64,000 bases of DNA from Nostoc sp. 'Peltigera membranacea cyanobiont' 210A (GTDB taxonomy: Bacteria > Cyanobacteriota > Cyanobacteriia > Cyanobacteriales > Nostocaceae): NCBI RefSeq assembly GCF_002246015.1, contig NZ_NOLJ01000006.1, forward strand, positions 384,144-448,143, read 5' to 3'. Below, one piece after another: positions 8,461 to 16,596 of the stretch (positions within the stretch are counted from its first letter, which is position 1; each line of letters starts with the position of its first letter). The notes under the pieces were generated by a model. The model saw only the letters and a program-made list of their open reading frames with translations, was not told where the DNA came from and did no database searches. The translations under genes and the position numbers were made by a program.

Positions 8461-10331
8461 ACAATAAAAGTTTCCAAACGTTTGAGTTGGAAATTACTAG
8501 CAAGCTGGACAATTTGCTGGACAAAAATGCTTAAATGCTCATCAGATTTAGAAAGTTCTTCGGCTAGTTCCAAAACTTTTTGAATATCACCGTCTTGCGT
8601 TAGTTCGAGTAAATCTTGTAAAACCTCTTGCGCAGGATAAATCGTCTCATTTGGTCGATCCAAAGCATCAGTATTGGTTTTTTGGATTTCATCTACCTTC
8701 ACGTCAAAAACCCATTCCAGTTGCAAAAACTGTCGTAGCATTTCCAGCAGCATTTCAGCTTCTACAGGCTTTGGTAGAAATGCATTTGCACCTACATCAA
8801 TACTCTTGTACTGGTCGGCTGCAAACACACTGGCTGAGGAAGCGATGACAGCAATCTCTTTAAATTGCTCAGACTGACGCAAACGTTCGATCAACTCAAA
8901 TCCATTCAATATAGGCATCACTAAGTCAGTGATAATCAAGTCTGGTTTGTGGGCTAGAGTCTTTTCCCATCCTTCTTGACCCTGACTAGCTTCTACAACA
9001 GTAAACCCAACTGGCTCTAGTAAATTTACAATTACCGATCGATTTTCCCATTTGTCATCCGCAATCAAAATGGTGCGGCTTTGTCCTTGATAACCAATAA
9101 TAGTTCCTTGCTCAACCACTCTAGAAACCTTTGCCCAGTCTTTAGATTCTGGGAATTCTGCCTCAAACCAGAAAGTACTTCCTTTGCCAAATTCACTTTG
9201 CACTTGAATTTGACCACCCATCAACAAAACAATGTTTTGGCTGATTGCTAATCCCAAGCCTGTACCTTCAGATTGTCGTTTTTGATTTCCCACTTGTTCA
9301 AAAGGCTGGAAGATTTTCTGAGCTTGTTCAGGGATTATTCCCGCACCAGTATCTATTACCTCAAAGCGAATTTTGTAGTTAGTTTGTCCATTAGTATTTA
9401 ATTGTTGATTAATGACCTTAACTTTGAAGGTGACACTACCTTCATTAGTAAATTTAATCGCATTACTAAGCAAGTTAATCATTACTTGGCGCAAGCGTTT
9501 TTCATCAGTATGAATGCCCGTTGGCAAATCAGAATCGAGTTGGACGTGAAATGCAATGACCTTTTGTTCTGCTCGGATGCGGGAAATTTCAGTCACGCTA
9601 TCTATAAAGGCAGGTAAATAGAAATCAACAGGATACAATTCTAGTTTCCGGGCTTCTATTTTGGAGAGATCCAGAACATCATTAATTAGGGTTAAAAGAT
9701 GAGAACCACATTGATAAATGATGCCGACTCCTTTGCGTCCTTTCTCACTCAAAGATTCTGTGCGTTGAAGAATTTGTGTATAGCCCAAAATACCATTAAG
9801 AGGTGTGCGTAGTTCATGACTCATATTGGCGAGAAATTCACTCTTGGCTTGGCTGGAGTTTTGAGCAACTTCTTCTGCAAAGCGTAATTCTTTTTCGATG
9901 CGCTTGCGCTCGACAATTTCAGTTGAAAGCGCTCGATTGATAACTTCTAACTGGGTTGGACTAGGTAGTGTTAGAGCTTGAGGCATGAGATAAAATAACG
10001 CAAATGCGGTATATATCGAAATAATGGCAGTTAGAGCTTTTAAACTACCTGCAACCCAATAATTTGGATGCCAAAGCGTCCAAATATCCATCAAGTGTCC
10101 AGTCCCACAGGCAATGATAAAAGCACCAAATAACAAAAAGACTCCATTGAAAGGAACGTCTTTACGCTTAGAAATAAAGTAAATCAGCAAGAAGGGAATA
10201 GAATAATAGGCTACAGCGATCGTGGCATCAGAAATGATGTGCAGCCAAACTAATCCAGTTTGCCACAGATAACAATGTCCGTGGGGAATAAAACCGTTGG
10301 AGTGGAAAGGATAGTTGAAAAATGTCGGCAT
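8421..10331 (-). CDS. Ethylene-receptor-like hybrid histidine kinase
   Basis: 636 residues from the ATG at 10331; a TTG 18 codons upstream is less likely. Residues about 20-120 form a three-helix membrane domain matching the ETR1/SynEtr1 ethylene-binding region: HIISDATIAVAYYSIP in helix 1, ACGTGHLMDIW in helix 2 with the copper-ligand Cys75 and His79, and the LKALTAIISIYTA helix 3. Unlike Synechocystis Slr1212 it has no GAF domain. A short coiled coil leads to His172 in FLANMSHELRTPLNG, then an ATPase domain (DTGAGI, GTGLGLAIS) and a receiver (ILIADD, DLIITDLVMP). The roughly 70-residue helical tail resembles the tail of the hybrid kinase at 59577. The last residues and the stop come from a repeat. 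Confidence 0.92.
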   Translation of the reverse strand: MPTFFNYPFHSNGFIPHGHCYLWQTGLVWLHIISDATIAVAYYSIPFLLIYFISKRKDVPFNGVFLLFGAFIIACGTGHLMDIWTLWHPNYWVAGSLKALTAIISIYTAFALFYLMPQALTLPSPTQLEVINRALSTEIVERKRIEKELRFAEEVAQNSSQAKSEFLANMSHELRTPLNGILGYTQILQRTESLSEKGRKGVGIIYQCGSHLLTLINDVLDLSKIEARKLELYPVDFYLPAFIDSVTEISRIRAEQKVIAFHVQLDSDLPTGIHTDEKRLRQVMINLLSNAIKFTNEGSVTFKVKVINQQLNTNGQTNYKIRFEVIDTGAGIIPEQAQKIFQPFEQVGNQKRQSEGTGLGLAISQNIVLLMGGQIQVQSEFGKGSTFWFEAEFPESKDWAKVSRVVEQGTIIGYQGQSRTILIADDKWENRSVIVNLLEPVGFTVVEASQGQEGWEKTLAHKPDLIITDLVMPILNGFELIERLRQSEQFKEIAVIASSASVFAADQYKSIDVGANAFLPKPVEAEMLLEMLRQFLQLEWVFDVKVDEIQKTNTDALDRPNETIYPAQEVLQDLLELTQDGDIQKVLELAEELSKSDEHLSIFVQQIVQLASNFQLKRLETFIVSIQESELRSQNK

Positions 10332-10589
10332 GATATTAAGGGTTGCTGGATTGGAAATATATACGCATAGCCCTAGTATTCCCAAAGCATTAAATTAGAA
10401 AGCGCGATCGCTACTTTATTTATATTAGTTTTCATTATTACGTACAGCACTAAAGTATCAAAAAAAGATAGTATCTGGTTTTTGGCTGCACGCAAAACTT
10501 ACAATGTCATTGATAAAAAAATCTCAGCCTGCCCAATCCCTGTATGATAAATATTAGAAACCTTTTGTAATTATTTGAAAAATGGGACT

Positions 10590-10679
10590 ATGGAGATTTT
10601 GACACTAGGTTGGGTATCGTTGTTAGTTGTGTTCACTTGGTCAATTGCAATGGTAGTGTGGGGACGTAACGGACTGTAG
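10590..10679 (+). CDS. petN: Cytochrome b6f complex subunit PetN
   Basis: 29 codons from ATG to TAG, encoding MEILTLGWVSLLVVFTWSIA and ending in VVWGRNGL. This matches PetN (subunit VIII): a single membrane helix with the ValPheThr centre and the conserved VVWGR(S/N)GL end, at the usual 29-residue length. PetN is one of the small hydrophobic subunits needed for stability of the cytochrome b6f dimer in the thylakoid membrane. It is followed after seven bases by another tiny gene, and the pair ends at a strong terminator. Confidence 0.93.
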   Translation: MEILTLGWVSLLVVFTWSIAMVVWGRNGL

Positions 10680-10686
10680 AGGCATT

Positions 10687-10848
10687 GTGGAAAGTCCATT
10701 CTTGAGTATTTTGGCTTTATTTGCTGTAGTGCTGCTTGTAGTAGTCACTGGTGGTATTGGTTATTTGACCCTGGCAGATTGGCGCGATCGCCGTCGTCGA
10801 GATGAAGAGAAACGCACCACCCGCAGCGCCACTCCCAAGCGGCGATAA
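10687..10848 (+). CDS. Small single-span membrane protein downstream of petN
   Basis: 53 codons with a GTG start, encoding VESPFLSILALFAVVLLVVV, then TGGIGYLTLADWRDRRRRDE and a short basic tail. A hydrophobic helix (about 5-27) is followed by a strongly charged Arg/Glu-rich C-terminus that should stay on the cytoplasmic side. It lies seven bases after petN, before the shared terminator, so the two are probably co-transcribed. I know no function. The composition (helix, conserved-looking LADWRDRR, charged tail) and its position support a real gene. Confidence 0.65.
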   Translation: MESPFLSILALFAVVLLVVVTGGIGYLTLADWRDRRRRDEEKRTTRSATPKRR

Positions 10849-10873
10849 TTTTCTCGTGATTGAAAATCTTTTT

Positions 10874-10911
10874 GTAGGGACGCGATTGTATCGCGTCCCT
10901 ACATTGTTTTT
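10874..10911 (+). terminator. Terminator after petN operon
   Basis: A perfect 13-bp stem (GTAGGGACGCGAT at 10874-10886, ATCGCGTCCCTAC at 10890-10902) with a TGT loop, followed by ATTGTTTTTA. The GTAGGGACGCGAT palindrome is also a frequent interspersed repeat in cyanobacteria, here apparently used as a terminator. Confidence 0.75.
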
Positions 10912-11000
10912 ATGACATTCCCAGAAAATAATTGTTACCTTTGCGATCGCAACGGGAATCATGAAATAGAAGACTTTCAATATTTAAAGTCCCACTGGGA

Positions 11001-14000
11001 ATGGAAAACTCCTCTACTACTCAACCCATAGAACCAAATTCCGAACGGCAAGAATCTCATTCAGATGTAACATGCTCCTTGCGTCAGAATGAGCAACAAA
11101 AAGCCTTATCTGGAGTTATTGCCCGTATTCGGGAGTCTCTAGACATAGAAACTATCTTCAAAATTACAGTCACTGAAGTTCGCCAGCTTCTGAAAAGCGA
11201 TCGGGTTGGCGTGTTTCGTTTTTATCCTGATTTGGCATGGGAAGGAGAATTTATCTATGAAGATGTGGCAACCGAATGGGATTCGGCATTAGCTGCCAAA
11301 CTACGCGACCACTGCTTTAGTGAGGAGTTCGCAGGACTTTATCAGCAAGGTCGAATTAGAGCAATAACTGATATTTATGAAGTTAATGCTAGTGATTGCT
11401 ACATCCAAATTCTGGAAAAATTCCAAGTACGTGCCAATATAACTGCCCCCTTGATCAAAGGTAAAGATTTATGGGGATTGTTGTGTATTCATCAGTGTGG
11501 TAATCCTCGACAATGGGAAGCATCAGAAATTGAGTTTGTGCAATTAATCGCCGAACATCTAGGAGTTGCTTTACAGCAAGCAGATTTCCTGGAACAAGTC
11601 AAACTACAATCAGCAGAACTAGCACAAGCAAAAGCCAGAGAAAAAGCAGCCCAATGGCAGAAAATCATAGCTATCACCATTGAGAAAATTCGTCAGTCTC
11701 TAGATTTGGAAAGCATTTTCCACACAACCACCGCAGAACTTAGGCAGCTACTAAATGCCGATCGCGTGGCTATTTATCGCTTCAATCCCGATTGGAGTGG
11801 TGAATTCGTGTTTGAATCAGTGGCAGAGGGTTGGGTTTCCCTCATAGAGCAACAGTCGCAACGGCCGGAATTGAAAGAGAACGTTAGCGAATGTAGCGCC
11901 AAAGATTTAGCTAAACCCCCAGTCGCTGATACCTATTTACAAGATACAGAGGGTGGGAGCTTTACTCAGTGTGAAGTCTACCGAATTTGTAATGATATTT
12001 ACAATTCAGGCTTTAGTGACTGCTACATTAAAATTTTAGAGATATATCAAGCAAGAGCTTATGCGATCGTTGCTATTTACCACGGTCAAAAGCTCTGGGG
12101 TTTGCTAGCAGCATACCAAAACGCTGGAACCCGTGATTGGCAAAAAGATGAGGTTTACTTGCTTACCCAAGTGGGCACCCAACTAGGTGTGGCTTTGCAG
12201 CAAGCAGAATTTATCCAACAAATGCAGATTCAAGCAGCAGATATCAGTAAAGCTGCTGAAAGGCAAAGGGCGTTGGCGAACACAGTAGAAAAAATTCGTC
12301 AGTCACTTGAAATTGAAGCCATATTTAAAACCACTACTCAAGAAGTTCGTCGGTTATTAGAAGTGGAACGAGTCGCAATTTATCGCTTCTATGCTGATTG
12401 GAGTGGCGAATTTGTGGCTGATTCCATCGTTGATGGCTGGACACCAATGGTTAAGCCGCAGCCAGTGACGGAACGCGTTCTTGTGGAAGGAAAACAAGCA
12501 GGTAAGTATGCACGTAATGAAGTTTTTGTACCCATTTCTCAGGGCGAAAAGCTGTGGGGATTGCTAGTAGCTTATCAAAACTCCCAGCCCCGTTATTGGC
12601 AAGATGAAGAAATCAACTTGTTAGCACAAGTTGGCGTTCAATTGGGGGTAGCATTACAGCAAGCTGAGTCCTTGAAACAGATGCAAGTGCAAGCCCAAAA
12701 ACTGGCTAAAGCCGCCGAACGAGAACGGAAAGCAGCCGAAAGGGAGAAGGCGCTGGCTGCAACGGTAGAGAAAATCCGCCACTCTCTTGATATTGACACC
12801 ATTTTTGCGACCAGTACAGAAGAAGTCCGACGGCTATTGGAAGTTGACCGAGTGACAATCTATCGATTCCGAGCTGATTGGAGTGGCGAATTTGTTGCTG
12901 AGTCTTTAGCCCAAGGTTGGACACCAGTAAAGAAAATTGTACCTACGATGTCTACGATGGTCACTGAGCCAAGTCGTTCGCGGAGCGTCTCGCAGAGAAG
13001 TGCGAGCTACGCCTACGCAAATGATTACTTGCAAAAAAACCAAGTAGGAGACTTTGCTAATGGTAAAACTCTGGTCATTAAGGATATTAATAGCACCGAT
13101 GATTCTATTCCTTATATTGCCCTGATTGAACTCATGGAGGCTAGGGCATATATGATTGTGCCGATTTTTCAGGGTGAGAAACTTTGGGGATTGCTAGCAG
13201 CTTATCAAAATACCAAACCCCGTGATTGGCAAGAAGATGAGGTAGATTTGCTAATGCAGATTGGGACTCAGTTAGGGGTAGGACTTCAGCAAGCGGAATT
13301 ACTGGAACAGACTCAACGTCAAAAAGAAGAAATCACCCAGACTCTTAAAGAATTGCAGGACACTCAGAGCCAGTTAATTCAAAGTGAAAAAATGGCAGGC
13401 TTAGGGCAGTTAGTTGCTGGCGTAGCCCATGAAATTAATAACCCGATTAGTTTCATTTATGGCAATATCACTTATGTTACTGAACATACCGAAAATTTAT
13501 TTAAATTACTGCGCCTTTATCAGAAACAGTATCCTAAGACAACAGAGGAAATTAAAAAGCAAGTAGCAGCATTAGATTTAGATTTCATTAATGATGACTT
13601 GCCCAAAATTCTTGCTTCAATGAAGATGGGGGCAGAGCGGATATCTCAATTAGTCTTGTCTTTACGAAGTTTTTCTCGGCTTGACGAATCAGGAATGAAG
13701 CCCGTTGACCTTCATGAAGGTATTGACAGTACTTTGCTAATCTTACAACATCGACTGCAACCACAAACTAATTCTTTTGCTATTGAGGTAGTAAAGCAAT
13801 ATGGTGAATTGCCCCCAGTAGTTTGCTATGCAGCCCAGATGAATCAGGTATTTATGAATATTCTCAACAACGCGATTGATGCACTGGAAAACTCAGCAAT
13901 TAGTGGAAAAAGAATTGACAATCCTAAAATTTGGATACGTACAGAAGTTATAGAAGAGAATATTGTTCTGATTTGGATTGCTGACAATGGTTGTGGGATT

Positions 14001-14195
14001 CCAGAGATTGTGCGATCGCACATTTTTGAACCTTTCTTTACCACTAAACAACCTGGACAAGGTACTGGTTTGGGGTTATCTATTAGTTACCAAATTATTG
14101 TAGAAAAGCACTGCGGTACTATCAAATGTGTTTCTGAACCTAGTAATGGCTGTGAGTTCTGGATACAAATTCCGATGAAACGGACAATTAGTTAG
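11001..14195 (+). CDS. Four-GAF histidine kinase, cyanobacteriochrome-like
   Basis: 1064 residues. Four GAF domains (about 40-195, 230-405, 430-555 and 590-765), each followed by a coiled coil, precede a transmitter with His810 in GVAHEINNP, N box MNILNNAID, DNGCGIP and GQGTGLGLS. GAF1 has DHCF (Cys105) and DCY (Cys133), exactly 28 residues apart, as in DXCF-type cyanobacteriochromes. GAF2 keeps the bilin-site Cys341 in SDCYIKILE. GAF3 lacks that segment altogether, and GAF4 has Pro704 where the Cys should be. GAF1 and GAF2 are therefore the likely bilin binders; GAF3 and GAF4 are probably structural or bind something else. GAF4 contains about 16 residues encoded by an inserted repeat. There is no receiver or output domain, so a separate partner is needed. 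Confidence 0.92.
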   Translation: MENSSTTQPIEPNSERQESHSDVTCSLRQNEQQKALSGVIARIRESLDIETIFKITVTEVRQLLKSDRVGVFRFYPDLAWEGEFIYEDVATEWDSALAAKLRDHCFSEEFAGLYQQGRIRAITDIYEVNASDCYIQILEKFQVRANITAPLIKGKDLWGLLCIHQCGNPRQWEASEIEFVQLIAEHLGVALQQADFLEQVKLQSAELAQAKAREKAAQWQKIIAITIEKIRQSLDLESIFHTTTAELRQLLNADRVAIYRFNPDWSGEFVFESVAEGWVSLIEQQSQRPELKENVSECSAKDLAKPPVADTYLQDTEGGSFTQCEVYRICNDIYNSGFSDCYIKILEIYQARAYAIVAIYHGQKLWGLLAAYQNAGTRDWQKDEVYLLTQVGTQLGVALQQAEFIQQMQIQAADISKAAERQRALANTVEKIRQSLEIEAIFKTTTQEVRRLLEVERVAIYRFYADWSGEFVADSIVDGWTPMVKPQPVTERVLVEGKQAGKYARNEVFVPISQGEKLWGLLVAYQNSQPRYWQDEEINLLAQVGVQLGVALQQAESLKQMQVQAQKLAKAAERERKAAEREKALAATVEKIRHSLDIDTIFATSTEEVRRLLEVDRVTIYRFRADWSGEFVAESLAQGWTPVKKIVPTMSTMVTEPSRSRSVSQRSASYAYANDYLQKNQVGDFANGKTLVIKDINSTDDSIPYIALIELMEARAYMIVPIFQGEKLWGLLAAYQNTKPRDWQEDEVDLLMQIGTQLGVGLQQAELLEQTQRQKEEITQTLKELQDTQSQLIQSEKMAGLGQLVAGVAHEINNPISFIYGNITYVTEHTENLFKLLRLYQKQYPKTTEEIKKQVAALDLDFINDDLPKILASMKMGAERISQLVLSLRSFSRLDESGMKPVDLHEGIDSTLLILQHRLQPQTNSFAIEVVKQYGELPPVVCYAAQMNQVFMNILNNAIDALENSAISGKRIDNPKIWIRTEVIEENIVLIWIADNGCGIPEIVRSHIFEPFFTTKQPGQGTGLGLSISYQIIVEKHCGTIKCVSEPSNGCEFWIQIPMKRTIS
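12974..13020 (+). repeat. Interspersed repeat inserted in frame in GAF4
   Basis: TCGTTCGCGGAGCGTCTCGC followed by AGAGAAG and GCGAGCTACGCCTACGCAA. It is the same family as intergenic repeats at 6890-6925, 15601-15632 and 46441-46484, here read as SRSRSVSQRSASYAYA without breaking the frame. Confidence 0.75.
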
Positions 14196-14254
14196 GAAAA
14201 AACAGGCGATGTATTCTCTACGAGAGGCTACGTCACAGGACACAGAGGAAAGAG

Positions 14255-14305
14255 GAAAAAGGCGATTGTGCTGTGGAGATTTTTACAGGCGATCGCTTAT
14301 CATAA
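14255..14305. repeat. HIP1-bounded repeat unit
   Basis: A degenerate copy of the unit GGCGATTGTGCTGTGGAGAT ... ACAGGCGATCGCTTATC, preceded by CACAGAGGAAAGAGG. Better copies occur at 15517-15658 and in the array at 16597-16926. Confidence 0.6.
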
Positions 14306-14346
14306 TTTCACTAACATTAGTAATATAAGTTGCTCTATGAATTAAT

Positions 14347-14571
14347 ATGGAAACTAAAGAAATTCTCCAAGCACTCCCAAGCCTGAGCATAAGCGATCGC
14401 CTGAAGATAGCTGAATCAGCCCTGCAATTGGTTCTTCAAGAAAAACACTCACTTACCAAAGATGAGCAAAAATGCCAATTAACACTAGCCGCAATCACAG
14501 CTATTGGAAATTATGTCAATAAAAAGTTAGCGATCGCTTTTTTATCCCACGCAATAGGCGCACTCGATTAG
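14347..14571 (+). CDS. Small antitoxin-like protein, possibly truncated
   Basis: 74 residues. The N-terminal half (METKEILQALPSLSISDRLK with IAESALQLVLQEK after it) is an amphipathic helical pattern seen in small antitoxin-type proteins of cyanobacteria. The last 17 or so residues are encoded by a HIP1 repeat (AAAAAGTTAGCGATCGCTTTTTTA), so the natural C-terminus may have been lost. No toxin partner follows directly; the next genes, 150 bp away, form their own pair. It could be a decayed antitoxin; expression is unproven. Confidence 0.45.
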   Translation: METKEILQALPSLSISDRLKIAESALQLVLQEKHSLTKDEQKCQLTLAAITAIGNYVNKKLAIAFLSHAIGALD

Positions 14572-14724
14572 GAACTGATTCTTGCTCCGTTCGATACCAT
14601 GTCAGCGTCGGGACGTTCTCAGTAAACTAAAATAGCTATTCACGCTAAAATATAATATAACTACCAGTGCTAAAACTGATTAATATCTACTCGTGTTTTT
14701 AAATTATCTACTTGAAAGGTATTT

Positions 14725-15048
14725 ATGAACAATAATCAACCGCTCACAGCACAATCATCAACTACACCCCGCGCTGAACTATTATTAGAAATTCAACAAA
14801 CTCCAGAAGAATATGTACCAGAATTACTACAATTTGTACGTCTATTTCGTCAAAGTGTGACGATGAAACAGACATCATTAAATAACTGGGAAAATGCTCT
14901 CAATGAAATTAATCAGAGTGATGCCGTCAAACAACAAGAAAGGAAAACAAACATAAAAAAAATATTTGAGTCATGGAATGAGTTAGATGAACAAGAAGAA
15001 CAACAAACTTTAAAAATTATTGAATCCATGAAAGGTATTTCTATTTAA
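14725..15048 (+). CDS. Putative antitoxin paired with PIN protein
   Basis: 107 residues, acidic and helical, with AELLLEIQQTPEEYVPELLQ near the N-terminus. It is followed after six bases by a PIN-domain gene, the arrangement of a type II toxin-antitoxin pair. The N-terminal pattern (AELLLEI..TPEEYVPELLQFV) recurs in small cyanobacterial antitoxin-like proteins, while the Gln/Glu/Lys-rich C-terminal half (SDAVKQQERK onward) would be the toxin-binding part. I see no clear DNA-binding fold. AAAGG lies a few bases before the ATG. Confidence 0.65.
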   Translation: MNNNQPLTAQSSTTPRAELLLEIQQTPEEYVPELLQFVRLFRQSVTMKQTSLNNWENALNEINQSDAVKQQERKTNIKKIFESWNELDEQEEQQTLKIIESMKGISI

Positions 15049-15054
15049 AATAGG

Positions 15055-15504
15055 ATGAGTAAGGTTATTATCTTAGATTCTGCACCTGTAGGATTAATTA
15101 CTAATCCAAAAGCAACGCCTCTAGCTGTGCAATGTCAAGAATGGTTTTATACGCTCTTTGAGAGAGGATATGAAGTAATTTTACCAGAAATTATAGATTA
15201 TGAAATTAGACGGGAATTATTAAGAGCAAATAAATTATCAGGAATTATAAAACTTAATCAACTCAAGTCAGAAATTATCTATCTTCCTATTACAACAGAA
15301 GTGATGTTGAAAGTAGCAGAGTTATGGGCCCAAGTCAGAAATCAAGGAAAATCTACAGCAGATAATAAAGCTTTAGATGGTGATGTAATTTTGGCATCTC
15401 AATCTATTTTAGTTGCTAATTATGGGCATGAGGTTATTATTGCCACAAGCAATAAAAAACATCTATCTATTTTTATTGATGCTAGAGAATGGCAAGAAAT
15501 TTAG
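15055..15504 (+). CDS. PIN-domain ribonuclease, probable toxin
   Basis: 149 residues starting MSKVIILDSAPVGLI. Asp8 in ILDSAPVG is the first PIN acidic residue, EIIDYEIRREL gives the second, and ALDGDVILASQS gives the third and fourth. The fold should be a VapC-like, magnesium-dependent RNase. The late GHEVIIATSNKKHLSIF strand matches the usual ATSNxxHL end. The ATG follows the putative antitoxin stop by six bases, so the two are surely co-expressed. The likely role is an RNA-cutting toxin neutralised by its upstream neighbour; the target cannot be read from the sequence. Confidence 0.82.
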   Translation: MSKVIILDSAPVGLITNPKATPLAVQCQEWFYTLFERGYEVILPEIIDYEIRRELLRANKLSGIIKLNQLKSEIIYLPITTEVMLKVAELWAQVRNQGKSTADNKALDGDVILASQSILVANYGHEVIIATSNKKHLSIFIDAREWQEI

Positions 15505-15516
15505 AAAATAAACCAA

Positions 15517-15658
15517 GCGATCGCACCGTGGAGATTTAGCGATCGCTCTTTTTAACGAACCACAGAGGCGCAGAGGACACAGAGGAAGAAGAGAGCGATG
15601 CCTGCCTTCGGCGGGCTTCGCCTACGCACGCTGAAGATTTTGCAGGCGATCGCTTAGT
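15517..15658. repeat. HIP1-bounded repeat units
   Basis: GCGATCGCACCGTGGAGATT ... GCGATCGCTCTTTTTAACGA, then ACCACAGAGGCGCAGAGGAC, then a further repeat piece GCCTGCCTTCGGCGGGCTTC and a closing GAAGATTTTGCAGGCGATCG. It is the same family as the array at 16597-16926. Confidence 0.75.
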
Positions 15659-15670
15659 GGAATCGATATT

Positions 15671-16570
15671 TTATTGATGCTGTTGCAACCAAGCCACTAA
15701 ATCAGCTTCAGTGGAGAAATCTAGTAAGGCTTCGGCTAAATCCTCTAAGTGAGTTAAGGATAACCCACGCAGTTCCTCTTGTAATTCAGGAGTAATCACA
15801 CCAATTCGCTTTGTTAATTGACGCTGGATTATTTTCAACTCTCCTTGTTGTATCCCTTCTTCCATCCAACTGGTGACGATTTGCATAACTACCTGCTGTT
15901 GAGTTGGTTCAAATTGAGCAATTTCAGTCTGGAAAATTTCTTCTTCTTGAGCATTTAGCCGTAGGTAGGTGTCAATAAACCCAGAAATCAATTGTGTCCG
16001 CGCTGGATCTAGCTGTAAGGTAGCTAACAGGCGCAGACACTCAGATTTTACTCTGGGTCTGTCTTTTGGTGCTATGTTCATTTTAGCCATGAGCGCACTA
16101 GCTACGGGATTTTGCTGTTGCAGATATTCTCGCCAATTCAGGCGATTTAACTGGATGACATCATAGTTGAACTGCAAAACAACTTTATTGGGAAATGCTA
16201 CCTGATGAAAATTTGTTTCAGCTTTTTTGGGGCTATCGTAAGAAAACAAAGCGATAGGATACACTGGCAAGGCGTATTTTTCATACAATCTAGCGAAGTA
16301 GCGATACATCCGCAAATCAAAAGCTTCTTGATAATAAGCTTGATGTTCTAGATGTACTAGGAAAAACGATTCTTGTCCTCTAAATCTCGCTTTTACTACT
16401 AAGTCAGTTTCATATTTTTCTCCAGCAGTAACATCGGTAAATACCTCTTTGTCAATGAAGGAGATCGTATCCCGTTCCAGATAAGCTGTTATCTCTGGAA
16501 AAAATAACTCGATGAATTCCCAGAAGAAGGTTGTTAACAGTTCTTTGAATAGGCGATCGTGGTCTATCAT
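15671..16570 (-). CDS. Rpn-type PD-(D/E)XK nuclease with DUF4351
   Basis: 299 residues. The N-terminal MIDHDRLFKELLTTFFWEFI and FFPEI region starts the Rpn/YhgA-like family of recombination-promoting nucleases, which is also annotated as putative transposase. The nuclease core shows ETDLVVKARF and FLVHLEHQA, giving the D...ExQ/K pattern. Residues 240-299 (QLTKRIGVITPELQEELRGL, LEDLAEALLDF) match DUF4351, the usual C-terminal partner. These proteins are numerous in cyanobacterial genomes and bind or cut DNA; a host function is not established. It is flanked on both sides by HIP1-repeat clusters. Confidence 0.85.
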   Translation of the reverse strand: MIDHDRLFKELLTTFFWEFIELFFPEITAYLERDTISFIDKEVFTDVTAGEKYETDLVVKARFRGQESFFLVHLEHQAYYQEAFDLRMYRYFARLYEKYALPVYPIALFSYDSPKKAETNFHQVAFPNKVVLQFNYDVIQLNRLNWREYLQQQNPVASALMAKMNIAPKDRPRVKSECLRLLATLQLDPARTQLISGFIDTYLRLNAQEEEIFQTEIAQFEPTQQQVVMQIVTSWMEEGIQQGELKIIQRQLTKRIGVITPELQEELRGLSLTHLEDLAEALLDFSTEADLVAWLQQHQ

Positions 16571-16596
16571 GTCAAATTTATATCATGTTTTGATTG

